DNA of 64,000 nt, taken from assembly GCA_963969395.1 (NCBI GenBank), contig OZ017797.1:23250001-23314000 (forward strand). Direction: 5' to 3'. Origin of the DNA: Pseudoscleropodium purum (lineage: Eukaryota; Streptophyta; Bryopsida; Hypnales; Brachytheciaceae). The position numbers and the translations under genes were made by a program. The first letter of the stretch is position 1. Each line of letters starts with the position of its first letter. Positions 13,105 through 23,992 of this stretch are shown here, piece after piece. The notes below the pieces were generated by a model, which worked only from the letters and a program-made list of their open reading frames with translations, did no database searches and was not told the DNA's origin.

Positions 13105-15516
13105 TGTGGGGATGTATACATTTTGGTTGAGATTCGATGCTGTATGCATCGCTTTTATCATCTGCGCTGATTGAACAGGTGCAGACAATTGCCACCCTTT
13201 TGTCCCTGCAACTAAGACTGAAGCAGTCTTGATGCGGAGGGCGGAGGCGATGAGGGACCTGGTGCAGTTTTGGGGCCTCATGAATGTACTGTACATTTTC
13301 GTACTGTTGTAGTAGCAGTTGAATTAGAGAAAGTAATTGCAGATTGTAGACGGTGATCAGAAGAGGAGTCTTGGTCCAAAGTGGAACAGGAACTTCGAAA
13401 ACAATATTTGTTGATGGCCATATCAAAAACAATGAGGCAATTTTTGCCACTGCAGGTATTCACAGTAAATTTTGTTTCTTTTCAATTACTCCGAACTCTT
13501 TTTGAATTTCCGATTTTGCACAAGTTTCCCTTAACGCTTTTCTTTAATCATTCTGCAACGTCTAAGGCGAAGCTCATTACGTCACTAAACCACGAACAAC
13601 TTTTCAGGCGTGTCTCAAACAATGTTGAATTTTTTTCGAATTTTAGAGTTGTGAAAAGTGTCGAAAATTTTTAGTGTCAAGAAAAAAATGTCAAAAAAAT
13701 TGTTCTTCACTTTGAAAATTCATAACTAATTCCACAAAGTTCCAAAAAATATACAATAATGTAGGTTTGATTTGTCTTCCTCTTCCCTTTGAAGGAAATT
13801 GAATTGAAAAATATTTTTTAAGGTTGAACACCTTGTAAAAAGGAAGTTAGTAATGCAAGAGATATTGAAGAGATGTGTCATCTCATATAAATAACCTAAG
13901 AATCTTCAATTTTATATATGATTCATGACACTAAGAATTTTCACCCCAACCATGAGTTTAGGGGTTTGAATCCCATTGCTTGTGTGTTACTTGCCTTGGG
14001 CCACTTAGGTAGGGATAGGCAATTCAAGTAGCACAATTATTTTAGTTAAGTAGTTGAGTAGCTTGGAAATTTTGGATTGGCAATTTGGATAGTGAATTTA
14101 GGTAACCAAAAAAAATTCAAAATGATTATGGTCTATTTTCTAACCATCTTTTTTAATACTCTTTCTAACACTTTGTTAATACTTTTTGTTTATAATCTTT
14201 GCAATTTACATATCAAGTTCAACACCTTTCTTGACATTTTATTGTGAAAAAACTATAAAAAAACAACACATTTTTTTGGTAGTGTTTCTATATGATATTT
14301 GTAATGTCCAAATTAAGTTGACAAATACTAAACCACAAGTAAGATTCATCAAAAGTCATATATATGATATTAATGCATATTCTATAAATGCCATGAGCTA
14401 TCTCAAAATGCATTTTTTTCCAAAAACTAATTCTAAGACTTTAGGTTCTTTAGTCATGGTGTTGTAATATTACTCCTCTTATGTTGGGAAGTAGTACAAT
14501 ATTATATCATTCTTTTCCCAAACACCCCTTTTTCTTATAGTGCAGTGACAAAATAAAATTCCTTTATAACAAGTCAACACTCAAGTAAGTGTTGATTGTT
14601 GACATGATGGATTTCAAGCCTTAAGACCTTTTATAATTGAGATGGTAAATCAATGCAAAGGTTCTTCAAAAGATGGACTAGCTAATATGTAACTTACTTG
14701 AGTATAATCTCACTTCCAAGGCAAATGGATAGAACAACAAAAAGTGCAGTTGCAACTTTCTAGAAATATCATGAGCTCTTTATTATCTTCCATTGTATTC
14801 ATGAAGCTATTATTTGTGTGGGAGATTTTATTCATCTTACAATGGGAATCTTGTCAAACATGCATAGATATTTGGTAATTTTTCTAGATACTTACATAGT
14901 ACTCTATGCAATTCTGACAATGCCTTTGTTGTCTTTGATTTTGACTTCAAGTAAGTGAAATCCATTGGGACCCATTTCAAAGACAACAAACCTTTTTGTG
15001 ATTACAATTAGCATTGGTCACAATCACCATGCACTTAACTTTCTTTCCCTTTTGATTCAAAGTTTTCAAAATTAGAACCTATAATTGGATTGATTTTTCC
15101 TATGATTAGTACATATGCAAAACTACTGTCCCCTAGAAAATTAATGCAAATTGAAATATTTCATGATTATTCTAATTTCCACAAATATAGAATTTTAGAG
15201 TGACACAAATAAGAAAGATGTATATAAGGTGGATTTTCTTAAATGTGGTCCTTAGTTCTTACATTATTGGATTACTCTTAGATCTAATTTTTTGAAAAAT
15301 TTAAATGTGGATTCAAAGTATCAAACACGTTGATTGAAAATTTTCATATTTATGAAAAAAAAATAGAAAATCTTTATAAAATGTTAAGTTGAAAAAAATG
15401 TTTTATTTTCCTTAAACTAAAGATTAGTAAAATTTTAGGATTGAATTATGAAAAAGATTGATTTCTTATTACATTTATATATTTTAGTATGTGTGATATA
15501 CCATAAGAAGACTCTA
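13105..15516. other. 3' flank of URB1 and AT-rich spacer
   Basis: The first ~350 bp after the URB1 stop keep a gene-like composition and may be 3' UTR. After about 13480 the sequence becomes AT-rich without coding frames. At 14928-14995 a short inverted repeat (TTTGTTGTCTTTGA and its complement) flanks a ~35 bp loop. The frame on the minus strand at 13055-13450 overlaps the URB1 end and is a shadow. Confidence 0.5.
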
Positions 15517-15524
15517 TTTGGTAG

Positions 15525-15812
15525 ATCAATGGTGTTAATATGTGAGTATGAAAATGTGAGCAAGACATCAAGTAAGCTTTGAGAATATATATATATATAT
15601 ATATATATGCACATATATATGTAAATATTTTACACACTATATATAACCATTGAAGGTGCTTATAATATAAACACCTATAATATAAGTACCTATATTATAA
15701 TCATACGTACCACCTTTATAAATTTTTTTTAAATATAGACATCTATTACATAGGTGTATAGTCTTCTAGGCTCACGTATTCACACTCCTAGGCTCATATA
15801 ATAGCAGCCCTC
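15525..15812 (-). mobile_element. hAT-like MITE, family 1, copy 1 (288 bp)
   Basis: A non-coding element flanked by the identical 8-mer TTTGGTAG at 15517-15524 and 15813-15820, the target-site duplication length of hAT elements. It matches the element at 47150-47382 in inverted orientation: the interior stretch around CATTGAAGGTGCTTA at about 15638 and the end AATAGCAGCC both recur there. The ends are imperfect inverted repeats around a CAxTGxTGCTA core. It differs from the other copy by an (AT)n tract at 15585-15608, which suggests microsatellite growth after insertion. No transposase frame is present, so it would depend on an element elsewhere. Confidence 0.75.
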
Positions 15813-15820
15813 TTTGGTAG

Positions 15821-16765
15821 ATTGCCTAGTTCCAAAATTTACCAAATTCGTGGGAACATATAAAAATCATCACCTAAATATAGGATCCTAAAAGAATGAA
15901 CATTTCATAAAGCTTGTATTCACAAGGATGTGTCAAAGTTGAAAAAATTATGAAATTGTCAATTTGCAACTATATTTTGGAAGTACTTGTAGTACAAAAA
16001 CACCCATCAAATATCAAGGTGTCTTGTTAGATGTGTTCTTATTTGTTTAAACTTCTTATACAAATATTTGTCGAACAACATTGCATTGGACATATGTTTA
16101 GTATGTTCGATGTGCTTGTAGAATATGTTCAAGTATTTTCTAATACTCTAGGTATATTTTTAGATATTCTCAAATATTCTCGTCACATTTTTTAAATCTA
16201 TTTATTAGACAAACATGATGTCATGTCCGTTAATAGATGTCGTGTTAAACCAAATGTCACTGTATTTGATAGTGCAACCCTGCCATTCATTGTAATTTTA
16301 AGCTTTTCCATTCAATATGAACATTATAATATGAAATTTGTTTAAAAACACTTTTTAGAGCCAAGAAGAATATAGAGTTAAATCTTTCACCTATTAAGTA
16401 AGTGAAAAGCTAAATTATGGTTTATTGGATCTTGAATTCTTGATTGAAGAATCAACTCCAAAATTTTCTTGAATTTTTGTAGACTCAAATGACACAAAAT
16501 AAATAAATCCCTTACTTGAAAAATATCAATAGTGGATACGTCATCCTATGATTGGTACCAATGTGTCACATCCTTCAGTTGCTTCAACTAGACTTGACCA
16601 CAATATTGTTTAGCAATGCAATGGTCCTTCCCGATGTTGGGGAGGTATATATTATCCCTCTCTAGATACTCGGGAGGGACTTTTCAAGTTAATTTAAAGA
16701 TTGGAGTTGGCTAATGACCCACCAATAAGACAGTTTTGTTCACAGTAGAAGTCCCTAGTACTTTC
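15821..16765. other. AT-rich spacer, nothing recognised
   Basis: No open frame of note and no repeat that I could delimit. The composition is AT-rich like the neighbouring spacer. Confidence 0.5.
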
Positions 16766-17010
16766 AAGGATGCAAAAGAGATTCCTTCCTCATTGGTATT
16801 AAACAATGTTACAAACTATCAATGATATTTTTTACTTATCAAGGATGCAAAGAAGACCCTCGCTTCATTGGTATACGCCGTCATGGGACTATCAATGATA
16901 TTTTTTTACTTATATCTTTGAATTAGACCCCTGTCCAAGGCTGCAAAAGAGACCCTGGCCTCATTGGTAGACAATGTTATGGACTATCATTCAATGATAT
17001 TGTTACTTTA
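16766..17010 (+). repeat. Three-copy tandem repeat of about 71-75 bp
   Basis: Copies begin at 16766, 16841 and 16936. Each opens with AAGGxTGCAAA, then a TTCATTGGTA or CTCATTGGTA core, and ends with TCAATGATATT followed by a T-rich run and ACTT. A spacer of about 25 bp separates copies two and three. No frame stays open across all copies, so it looks non-coding. Confidence 0.75.
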
Positions 17011-17437
17011 TCAATGTTTGAGTCCGAGTGTCCGACCAATCACAACTGATCTTTGGTAGTTGCTTGACTCGCTTCCTATTCCAAGAGACACATCTATAAC
17101 TTGCTAAGCCTTAGAGACTGAGAAAGGATTTGAAAGATGCTTCGAATGTCTACCGAGAATAAGCTTTACGTACGGGACCGAACAGTTGTCGATCTCCACT
17201 GATTTCAATTGACTGCGAACAAGTTCCGTACCTCTCGCTCGCTCGCTAGTTTTAATTTCTAGCTCACATGCTTGTGGGATTTCGCGGCCGCGGTGTCCGC
17301 CGTGTGAACAAGCTCCAGCGGCAGTCTGATGTTGTTGAAGAAGTTTGCAGGCTACTGTTTGGTAGATTTGACTCACGTGTGGACCTCAGCTAGCTAGCTT
17401 GCTAGGCTTGCAGGCTTGCAGGTTGGCAGGCAGGAGT
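17011..17437. other. Local GC-richer patch without a supported gene
   Basis: Composition rises between about 17100 and 17430. It contains a NotI-like GCGGCCGC octamer near 17285, a CACGTG core near 17374, and short runs of CTAGCTAG and GCAGGCTTGCAG-type repeats before the tandem array starts. The minus-strand frame at 17104-17376 (90 codons) shows no recognisable domain. It could be a promoter or the exon of a non-coding transcript; the sequence does not decide. Confidence 0.35.
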
Positions 17438-19440
17438 CTTGAACAGGGTTTCAGTTGGACTCGGATAGGAACTGAACAGACGGACTGCATTGTGTTCTGC
17501 ATCTCTCCTAATCAAGGTGTGATTAATTAATCGTCTACTACTACTGTTTCATGACTCCCCACAATTTCAAACTAATAATTAAAAGGTATTAATAAGGTAG
17601 TAGACCTGCTCTAGAAGTGACCACGTTCTAAAATGCGACCCTATTTTGGAATGAATGGGATGTTGGCATGTTGCGGGAAATATATATTACTGTCAATGAG
17701 GAGGTAGGTAGGCTTAAATGGTCACGGCTTGAACAGGGCTTGGACTCGGACAAGAACAACCACTACATCACTCCTAATTGAGGTGACTAATCATCTACTG
17801 TTTCATGACTCTTCTACAATTTCAAACTAATAAGCTATTAATAAGGTAGTAGACCTGCTCTAAAAGCAACCATGTTGTAAAATGTGACCCCCTATTTATG
17901 AATGAATGAGATGTTGCAAGAACGTATATTACTGTCAATGAAGAGGTAGGTAGGTTTAAATGATCAAGGCTTGAATAGGGCTTGGACTCGGACATGAACA
18001 ATCACTACATCACTCCTAATCAAGGTGACTAATCATCTATTGTTTTATAACTCCCCTACAATTCCAAATTAATATTTAAGATAGTTTGCTCTAAAAGCAA
18101 CCGTAGTTTGTCCTAAATGCAACCCCTATATAGGCATGAATGATGTGTTGCTTGAAATATGCAATATTGTCAACAATGGGTTAGGTAGGTTCAATTAAAT
18201 AGTCAAGTCTTGAACAAGGCTTGGATTGGGACAAGAATTGTTCTGCATCTCCTAATCAAGCTGACTAATCATCTATTATTTTCAAAATCCTCTACAATTT
18301 CAAATTAATAAAGTAGTCCACTCTAAAAGCAACAATGTTTTAAGTTATGTGAGCCCTATCTAGATATGAATGACATGTTGTTTGAAATATCTATTATTGT
18401 CAATGATGAGTTAGGTAGGTTGAAATGGTCAAGTCTTGGATAGGGTTTGGACTTAGATAGAAACAAACTAAATTGTTCTACATGTCTTAATCAAGATGAT
18501 GAATCATCTATTATTTTCAAACTCTCCTACAAGTTCAAATTGACAACTAAGGTAGTTTGCTCTAAAAGTGCATGTATTTTAGATGTGACCCTTATCTAGG
18601 ATGATTGACGTGTTGCTTAATATATGTTTTATTATCAATGAAGAATTAGATAGACTTAAATAATAAATAGTCAAAGGTAGTTACAAGAAACACTTGCTGT
18701 TTTGGGCTCAAAATGTCCTTTATACTAGAGTTTTGTGACTTTTGGAATTAAATTTTTTAAATAAAATAAAATATAGAATTTGTGAATTATAAAACTTGTA
18801 AAGCATTTAAAATAGTATGTTTGTAGAATATGAAACTTTGAGCATACGTGGAAGGTGGAAAAAATTTTATTTTCAGAAAATTTTTGATAGATTTGTGTAA
18901 CTTTAGTATCTCCTTGTATCCCAATTTTGACTTTTGAATTCATATTTTTGGGTCACAAATAGTACTAAGAATCCCTTAATTAGCTCTAATAAACATCCAA
19001 TTGGAGGTAGCTTAAAAGTAATAAATATTTTTTTTTAATTGGAAAAAATTATTGAATGTTTAAAATTACTATGTGTACCTTCTTTTCAAATTTTACAAAA
19101 ATGAACATACAAAATAAAAATTATGAGCCCAAAACCACCTGTTCAAGAGTCAAGACTAAGAGGACAAAAAATAGGACAAGTGTTTCTTGCAACGACCCTC
19201 AAATCTTAAATAGGTCTTGGACTCAGAGAAGAAGAAATTGAATTGTTCAACATCTCCTAATCAAGGTGATGAATTATCTATTGTTTTCAAACTCCCCCAC
19301 TATTTCAAATTAATAAGGTAGTCTGCTCTAAAAGTAATCATATTCAAAATGTAACCCCTATCTAGAAATAAATGACATATTGTGTGAAATATCTATTATT
19401 GTCAATGGTGAGTTAATTAGGCTTAAATGGTCACTTTGAA
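17438..19440 (+). repeat. Decaying tandem array, six units of about 230-290 bp
   Basis: Units start with a CTTGAACAGGGCTTGGACTC-like phrase at about 17438, 17728, 17970, 18209, 18435 and 19204. Each then carries CTCCTAATCAAGGTGA, TCATCTAxTGTTT, a CTCTAAAAGCAACC block, AATGAATGAxATGTTG, and ends in GTTAGGTAGGxTTAAATGGTCA. The first unit is longest (290 bp) and richest in GC; units get shorter and more AT-rich to the right. A further partial unit is at about 19602-19694. Units five and six are separated by the transposon at 18676-19198. No long frame is shared, so it appears to be non-coding satellite-like DNA. Confidence 0.85.
18676..19198. mobile_element. 523 bp TIR element inserted in the tandem array
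   Basis: Both ends carry a ~21 bp inverted repeat sharing GTTxCAAGAAACACTTG. TCAAA flanks the element at 18671-18675 and 19199-19203. Removing the element and one TCAAA restores the phrase seen at other unit borders of the array (AGTCAAATCTTAAATAGG here, AGTCAAGTCTTG elsewhere). This marks a clean insertion. The interior is AT-rich with no transposase. The superfamily is not clear: a 5 bp duplication is not typical of hAT, Stowaway or Harbinger. Confidence 0.8.
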
Positions 19441-19878
19441 AGTAAACTATATTATAATTCCCTTCGTTGTGAAAGAAATGCCACTAAACAATTAGAAATT
19501 CTTGATTTTTGAAGAAGTTTTGAATAGGATGTATGGCGGTAGACATTCACTTGCTTGGGCCCAGTTTTTATTTAAAGTAGGAGGTCCATAAACTAACCTT
19601 ATTCTAAATGTGTCCCTTATGTAGAAATGGGTGACATATTCTTTGAAATATCTAATATTATCATTGATAAGGTAGGTATTAGGCTTAAAAGGACGGTTTA
19701 TAGGCCTTCTATTTGCTTAGGTTGCAATGAACACATACAATGCTTTTCATTGATTGTAGTGATGTTAAGTTTGAATACTTATGAATTATACATTTCACAA
19801 TATGATCAATGAAATTGGTATAGAAACAACATCAAGTTCCAATTCCGATACTAATTTTGGGATGGAGGGAGTAAGATG

Positions 19879-19927
<49 letters not shown>

Positions 19928-21087
19928 CCAACATCCTACATGACAAAAGTGAGATTGTTAATTTTGTTAAATTTACACAACTTTGGGCAACAAAAATTGT
20001 GCCATTCATCTATTTGTAGTAAGATATGTATACCTATTATGGACCCTCAACCCAATTGTATTTCTACCTACATTTGTCCAATGCTTTTGAGGACTGATAT
20101 ATTTGACAAATATAGAAAGAGAGACAATTGGATTGAGGACCTATAATTTGTATGTATACTTTAAGCTTTAAAAAATAGGATTGCTATCTAAATTTATATG
20201 TGAAATTGTCAATTGTTCCTTGAAAAGTGCCAAAGTCATGTTTGAATATTACCAATGTAATGAAATTGATGTTCCTACTAATTAATTCAAGGAAGCCATA
20301 AGTTCTACATCAATGTAGGATTAGTTCTCCAAAAGAGAAATAACTCCAACCACTCTAAATAGTTGGCATACATGAAAAATTTGTTTGTTTAGGGTCCCAC
20401 ATTCATTTGGGCTCTAAAAAGTTGGTCTAAGTGTCTAATTGACACCTAGACTATATACTTTGGTAAGAAAAGAGACTTTATACTAATTAATTTAATATGA
20501 AAAAAGAGTAGGAATAGGTTGAGAATTAGAAATTTGTTAAAGTTGTAAGAGTATGTGTAATAAGTTTAGGGTGTAGTTAAAGAGCATTATTTTTTTTAGG
20601 GTAATTCATATATATGAAGAAGTTTTTGTTTTTTTTCAAACTTTTATTTGCAAAATAGTATGTAAGTGGTTTATTTAATGGCAATGCTATTGATTAGAAA
20701 GTCAATTTTGTACAATCAAATTGGAGATTTTAAAGTGTTGCAATTGGTGAAGTGATTGTAAAGATGGTATACAAGTCACGCCATAAGAACTTACAATATT
20801 GATTACCATCAATGGTTGTATGTTTCAACTTAGATTCTTAGTGTAATAGTGTTGGTATTGATTGACTTTAAATGTTATAGACTCTAGGGAGAATCTATCA
20901 TTGCAATATGTGAATTTGATGAATCAAATTTTTTTGTTGTTGTGACAAGGTAGTTTGAGGCATGATTTTTGAAAGATGACATAGTTTAGAGTATAAGTGG
21001 GTGTCACATGTACAATTCATGGGACTAGGACAATGACAAAGGTATAATCACTTAACTAGGATGAGGGTGGTATTGGTATAGTGTACT
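19441..21087. other. AT-rich spacer with (AT)n tract
   Basis: Holds a degenerate partial array unit at about 19602-19694 and an (AT)n microsatellite at 19882-19925. It also holds the Stowaway-like end listed separately. Otherwise AT-rich with no supported coding region; the open frame at 19781-20146 reads through the microsatellite and is not a gene. Confidence 0.5.
19847..19871 (-). mobile_element. Stowaway-like terminal sequence (single end)
   Basis: The phrase ending TTTTGGGATGGAGGGAG followed by TA is the complement of the CTCCCTCC-ATCCCAAAA terminus typical of plant Stowaway (Tc1/mariner) MITEs with TA target duplications. A weak matching left end (TTCCCTTCGTTG, near 19458) exists, but the interval includes an array remnant, so the full element cannot be fixed. 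Confidence 0.4.
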
Positions 21088-21095
21088 CCGGAGTT

Positions 21096-21382
21096 CAAGG
21101 TTGACGAATCTCAACGTCTGCCCCAAAATAGCGTCCGTTTTCCGGACGTTCGGACACACGGACGCTAGCAGACGCAACATCCTTCCCGCCGTCGGAAGGC
21201 GGATGGGCGGGGTGGATGGCCCGAGGCGGACGCCCAGATCGTGCGGACCGCATCAGTCCGCGTATCGATCGGACGGTCGTAACCGGGCGGCCGGGGTGGA
21301 CAGGCGGACGCGAATGTCAGCGGACGCTGCGGATACAGTGTCCGCATCCAAACGTCTACGTCCGGACATCATGTCAACCCTG
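21096..21382. mobile_element. GC-rich hAT-like MITE (287 bp)
   Basis: A very GC-rich block in AT-rich surroundings. It begins CAAGGTTGAC and ends GTCAACCCTG, an inverted repeat of the CARGGTTGAC type that fits the YARNG rule for hAT ends. The 8-mers CCGGAGTT (21088-21095) and TCGGAGTT (21383-21390) flank it and differ at one base, consistent with an aged 8 bp target duplication. Inside are many GCGGACGC/GTCCGC motifs, some inverted. Both strands are open for 60-99 codons, which is a by-product of composition rather than a gene. Confidence 0.75.
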
Positions 21383-21390
21383 TCGGAGTT

Positions 21391-22220
21391 AGTTCTTTGA
21401 AATTTTTTGCAATCATGAGTATGAGTATTCCTAAAACATTATTAATTAGCTATTTTGAAATCCCTTTCTAACCTCTTGGTAAGGTATAAATGGCCTTTTT
21501 AATTCAATCCATCTCTTGGTGAGGCATTACAAAAGGCCTATGGTAAAAGTACCTATTTAGGATAGCCCTCAAGCTGCAATGGCTTTACAAGTTGACCTAT
21601 TGTAGACAAAAATGAGATGCACTATTCATTGAAAAAAATTCTCTATTTGTACCATCTCATCCACTCATCTCTCTTCCTTCTTGGCTTAAGGTAAAATGAC
21701 AAAGCTAATTGTAATAGTTATTACAAGTTTATGAAACCAAAATTGGTCCAAATGAAAAAATAATTCACATTTATATTGAATAAAATATTCATTCTTAGGA
21801 GAAAAAATATTATTATTTTTTCCTAAATTCTTCTTCATCCTTATATTTGCACACATTGACGTCAATTTCTCAACAAATTTCTCATATTGTATAGGATGAA
21901 ATGCTTAACCTTGAAGTAGTGAAGCGCTCTAACGTCCATATTTTGAACGATGGATAGAGCACTTTGAGGCAATGTATTGTCTAGCAAACTTTTCATTCAT
22001 CCAATCTAATACTTGAATCTTGAAGAGAAAACCTTCCTTTATGACAAATTTCTTGAAATTATAGTAAATGATATTTTTGTAAAAAGATATAAGCCAAAAT
22101 GTGCAAAAAATAAAAAAAGGGTTGAGGCATTTAGGGGTTAAGTTATCACAAATAGGTACTTCTACCTCAATGCCAGAGGAAATTTCTAGATTAGAGGATG
22201 TTACCTCATGTATGCAGAGC
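21391..22220. other. AT-rich spacer, nothing recognised
   Basis: No supported frame or delimited repeat. Composition changes to more balanced at about 22200. Confidence 0.45.
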
Positions 22221-23992
22221 TTCAAAAGCAGAGAGCAGAGATAGCTGTATGTCGAGCCTCGAAGTACTGTAACTTACAAGTAGCATATCCTAGACCCAGC
22301 AGGAAAAACACCAGTGACACAGGAGATCGAGGTTCAGGCAACTTGGGTTTTTTAGTGTTAAGCTTGTACTGTATTAGTTTGCTGTTACTTTTAGAGCTCA
22401 CAACTGGTACGTCCCTGCATACCATACCATAGCCGTACAGTACCGTTACCGTGGGGTCCCATCTGTCTGAGGCGATTTGGGAGAGGAACTTTCTCAACAA
22501 GAATGCTCCAGTTCCAGTTTGAAATAACTTAACTTAGTTGAACTCTTTTCAACGCGCTAATTTCGGAATTTGTAGTACGGAAGATCGAGAACGCTGTCAT
22601 CAGTGTCTATTATATCACAAAGACACAAAAAAAGTCGTGAGATATTAAGTTACGAGGTTTTTCTTCCTTGTGTTTTGTTGACGACGTTGTGGATCTGGCA
22701 TTTGACTGATCCATCATTCCTTCAGGACTTTTTCGCAGCAATTCTTAGCGAATTCTACTTGTCACAAATTGATTGGAGACCAGTCTGCAAGGTGTAAATT
22801 CGCAGTGTTGCCCATTTTTATATTCAACGTCGCAAGACACCTTGCAGATTCTGACGGAACGGGTCATTCTGACAAGGGAGTTTCTGCAGTAAGTAGGGTG
22901 TGCACGTACGGTTTTGCCTTCTACTGGTCAAGGTTGGAATGGGTCGGAGACCATTCCTGTCTCAGGTAGGCCCGGTTTTCGCCTTTCAATTCCTTTTTCG
23001 GCCTCCATCAATTGTAAATTTAATGGATAGCTACATGTAAGCACCTCCCCGAGTCCCTGGTCATATCCATTCAAATGGCAGAGGTAGGCACTTTCCAGAT
23101 GTCTGTCTGCAACCTGAGATCTATCCCAGTCCTAGTTTTGAGAGCTCTTGGCATACAATTTGGCGCATTTAAACATGTTTGTTTAACGAATGTGTCCATC
23201 TCCAAGTGTTTGGGACGACTTGCAGTCCACGCTATTGTGTTGCTCCCCAGTGAGGAGAACAGAACCATTGGAGGAAAATTCTTACCACGTGCATGAACGT
23301 AGTAAGGGTATCCATGGACAAGTACTTTTCAAGAGGTCGTCATTCAACTACAGCTAGTCTTCCGGAGAGTTCTTCACTTGCATAATGCATATATTGGCAG
23401 TGTGAGAACATTAATCCAAGGCATGGAGCGAGTCGATTGTTGGTGTATGGGAGCAGTTTAGTTCAAGATACCCATCCAGATCCTCACCAGCAGTTTCATT
23501 GCCTCGGCATGTATTACGCTTAGGGTCTATCGATCATCGTTCCTCTATTGGAACAGTCAGTGGAGCTTCGTTGCGAATGAAGATTACTTCAAGTACTGCT
23601 CTGAGTCTTGAGTACTGCTTTCACTGTTCTAAAGAAGTACCAGGTCTCACTACCAAACTCCAGTGGATTGAAGAGGGGTGAGACTCTCACAATAGAGTAA
23701 GCTCGTTTTAACAGCAAACTCTGAAGAAAACTCGACAGTGCGTCGATCGATTATTCTAATTCCCGGTGTAGCAATCCCACAGCTTGGTGTCGAAGAGTGT
23801 CGTTTCTGCTTTGCTGCTGATAATTTCAGCCTCAATTTAGTGCTCTGATTTGATTTTCGGCGTCAAATTCGGATTCGAATTTTGGCTAACATCCGTAGTC
23901 CTTCGGAGTTCCACATTTTATTGCAGTTAGTTGCTTCGTTCCCCTGAGTGATCTAATTGGAGGTTGGGCTTTGATTAATTTCTAGCAACAAG
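22221..23992 (+). other. Balanced-composition region upstream of the bestrophin gene
   Basis: About 1.8 kb of composition closer to genes than to spacers, with only short frames (60-92 codons) in mixed directions. It most likely holds the promoter and 5' UTR of the gene starting at 23993. The 23085-23290 part recurs in degenerate form at about 29452-29650. Stops upstream of 23993 mean the coding frame is not simply extended to the left. Confidence 0.4.
23085..23290. repeat. Degenerate duplicated segment, copy 1 (partner near 29.5 kb)
   Basis: Shares an ordered series of matches with 29452-29650: TTCCAGATG/TTTCAGACG, AACCT, ATCTxTxCCAGTCCTAG, TTTTGxGAGCT and AAACATG/AAACACG. Read on the + strand both give a NLxSxPVL peptide; on the minus strand both give an ARTGT/TRTGI phrase. 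Stops interrupt both readings, so either a decayed gene fragment or a non-coding duplicate is possible. Confidence 0.5.

Noticed and set aside
13055..13450. Minus-strand frame of 131 codons at the URB1 3' end
   Set aside because: Overlaps the last URB1 exon in antisense and matches no known protein.
13958..13985. GGGTTTGAATCCC, resembling a pol III B box
   Set aside because: No A box or tRNA-like cloverleaf upstream; not enough for a tRNA or SINE call.
21101..21400. Frame of 99 codons in the GC-rich island
   Set aside because: Falls inside a MITE with inverted ends; open in both directions because of GC-rich composition.
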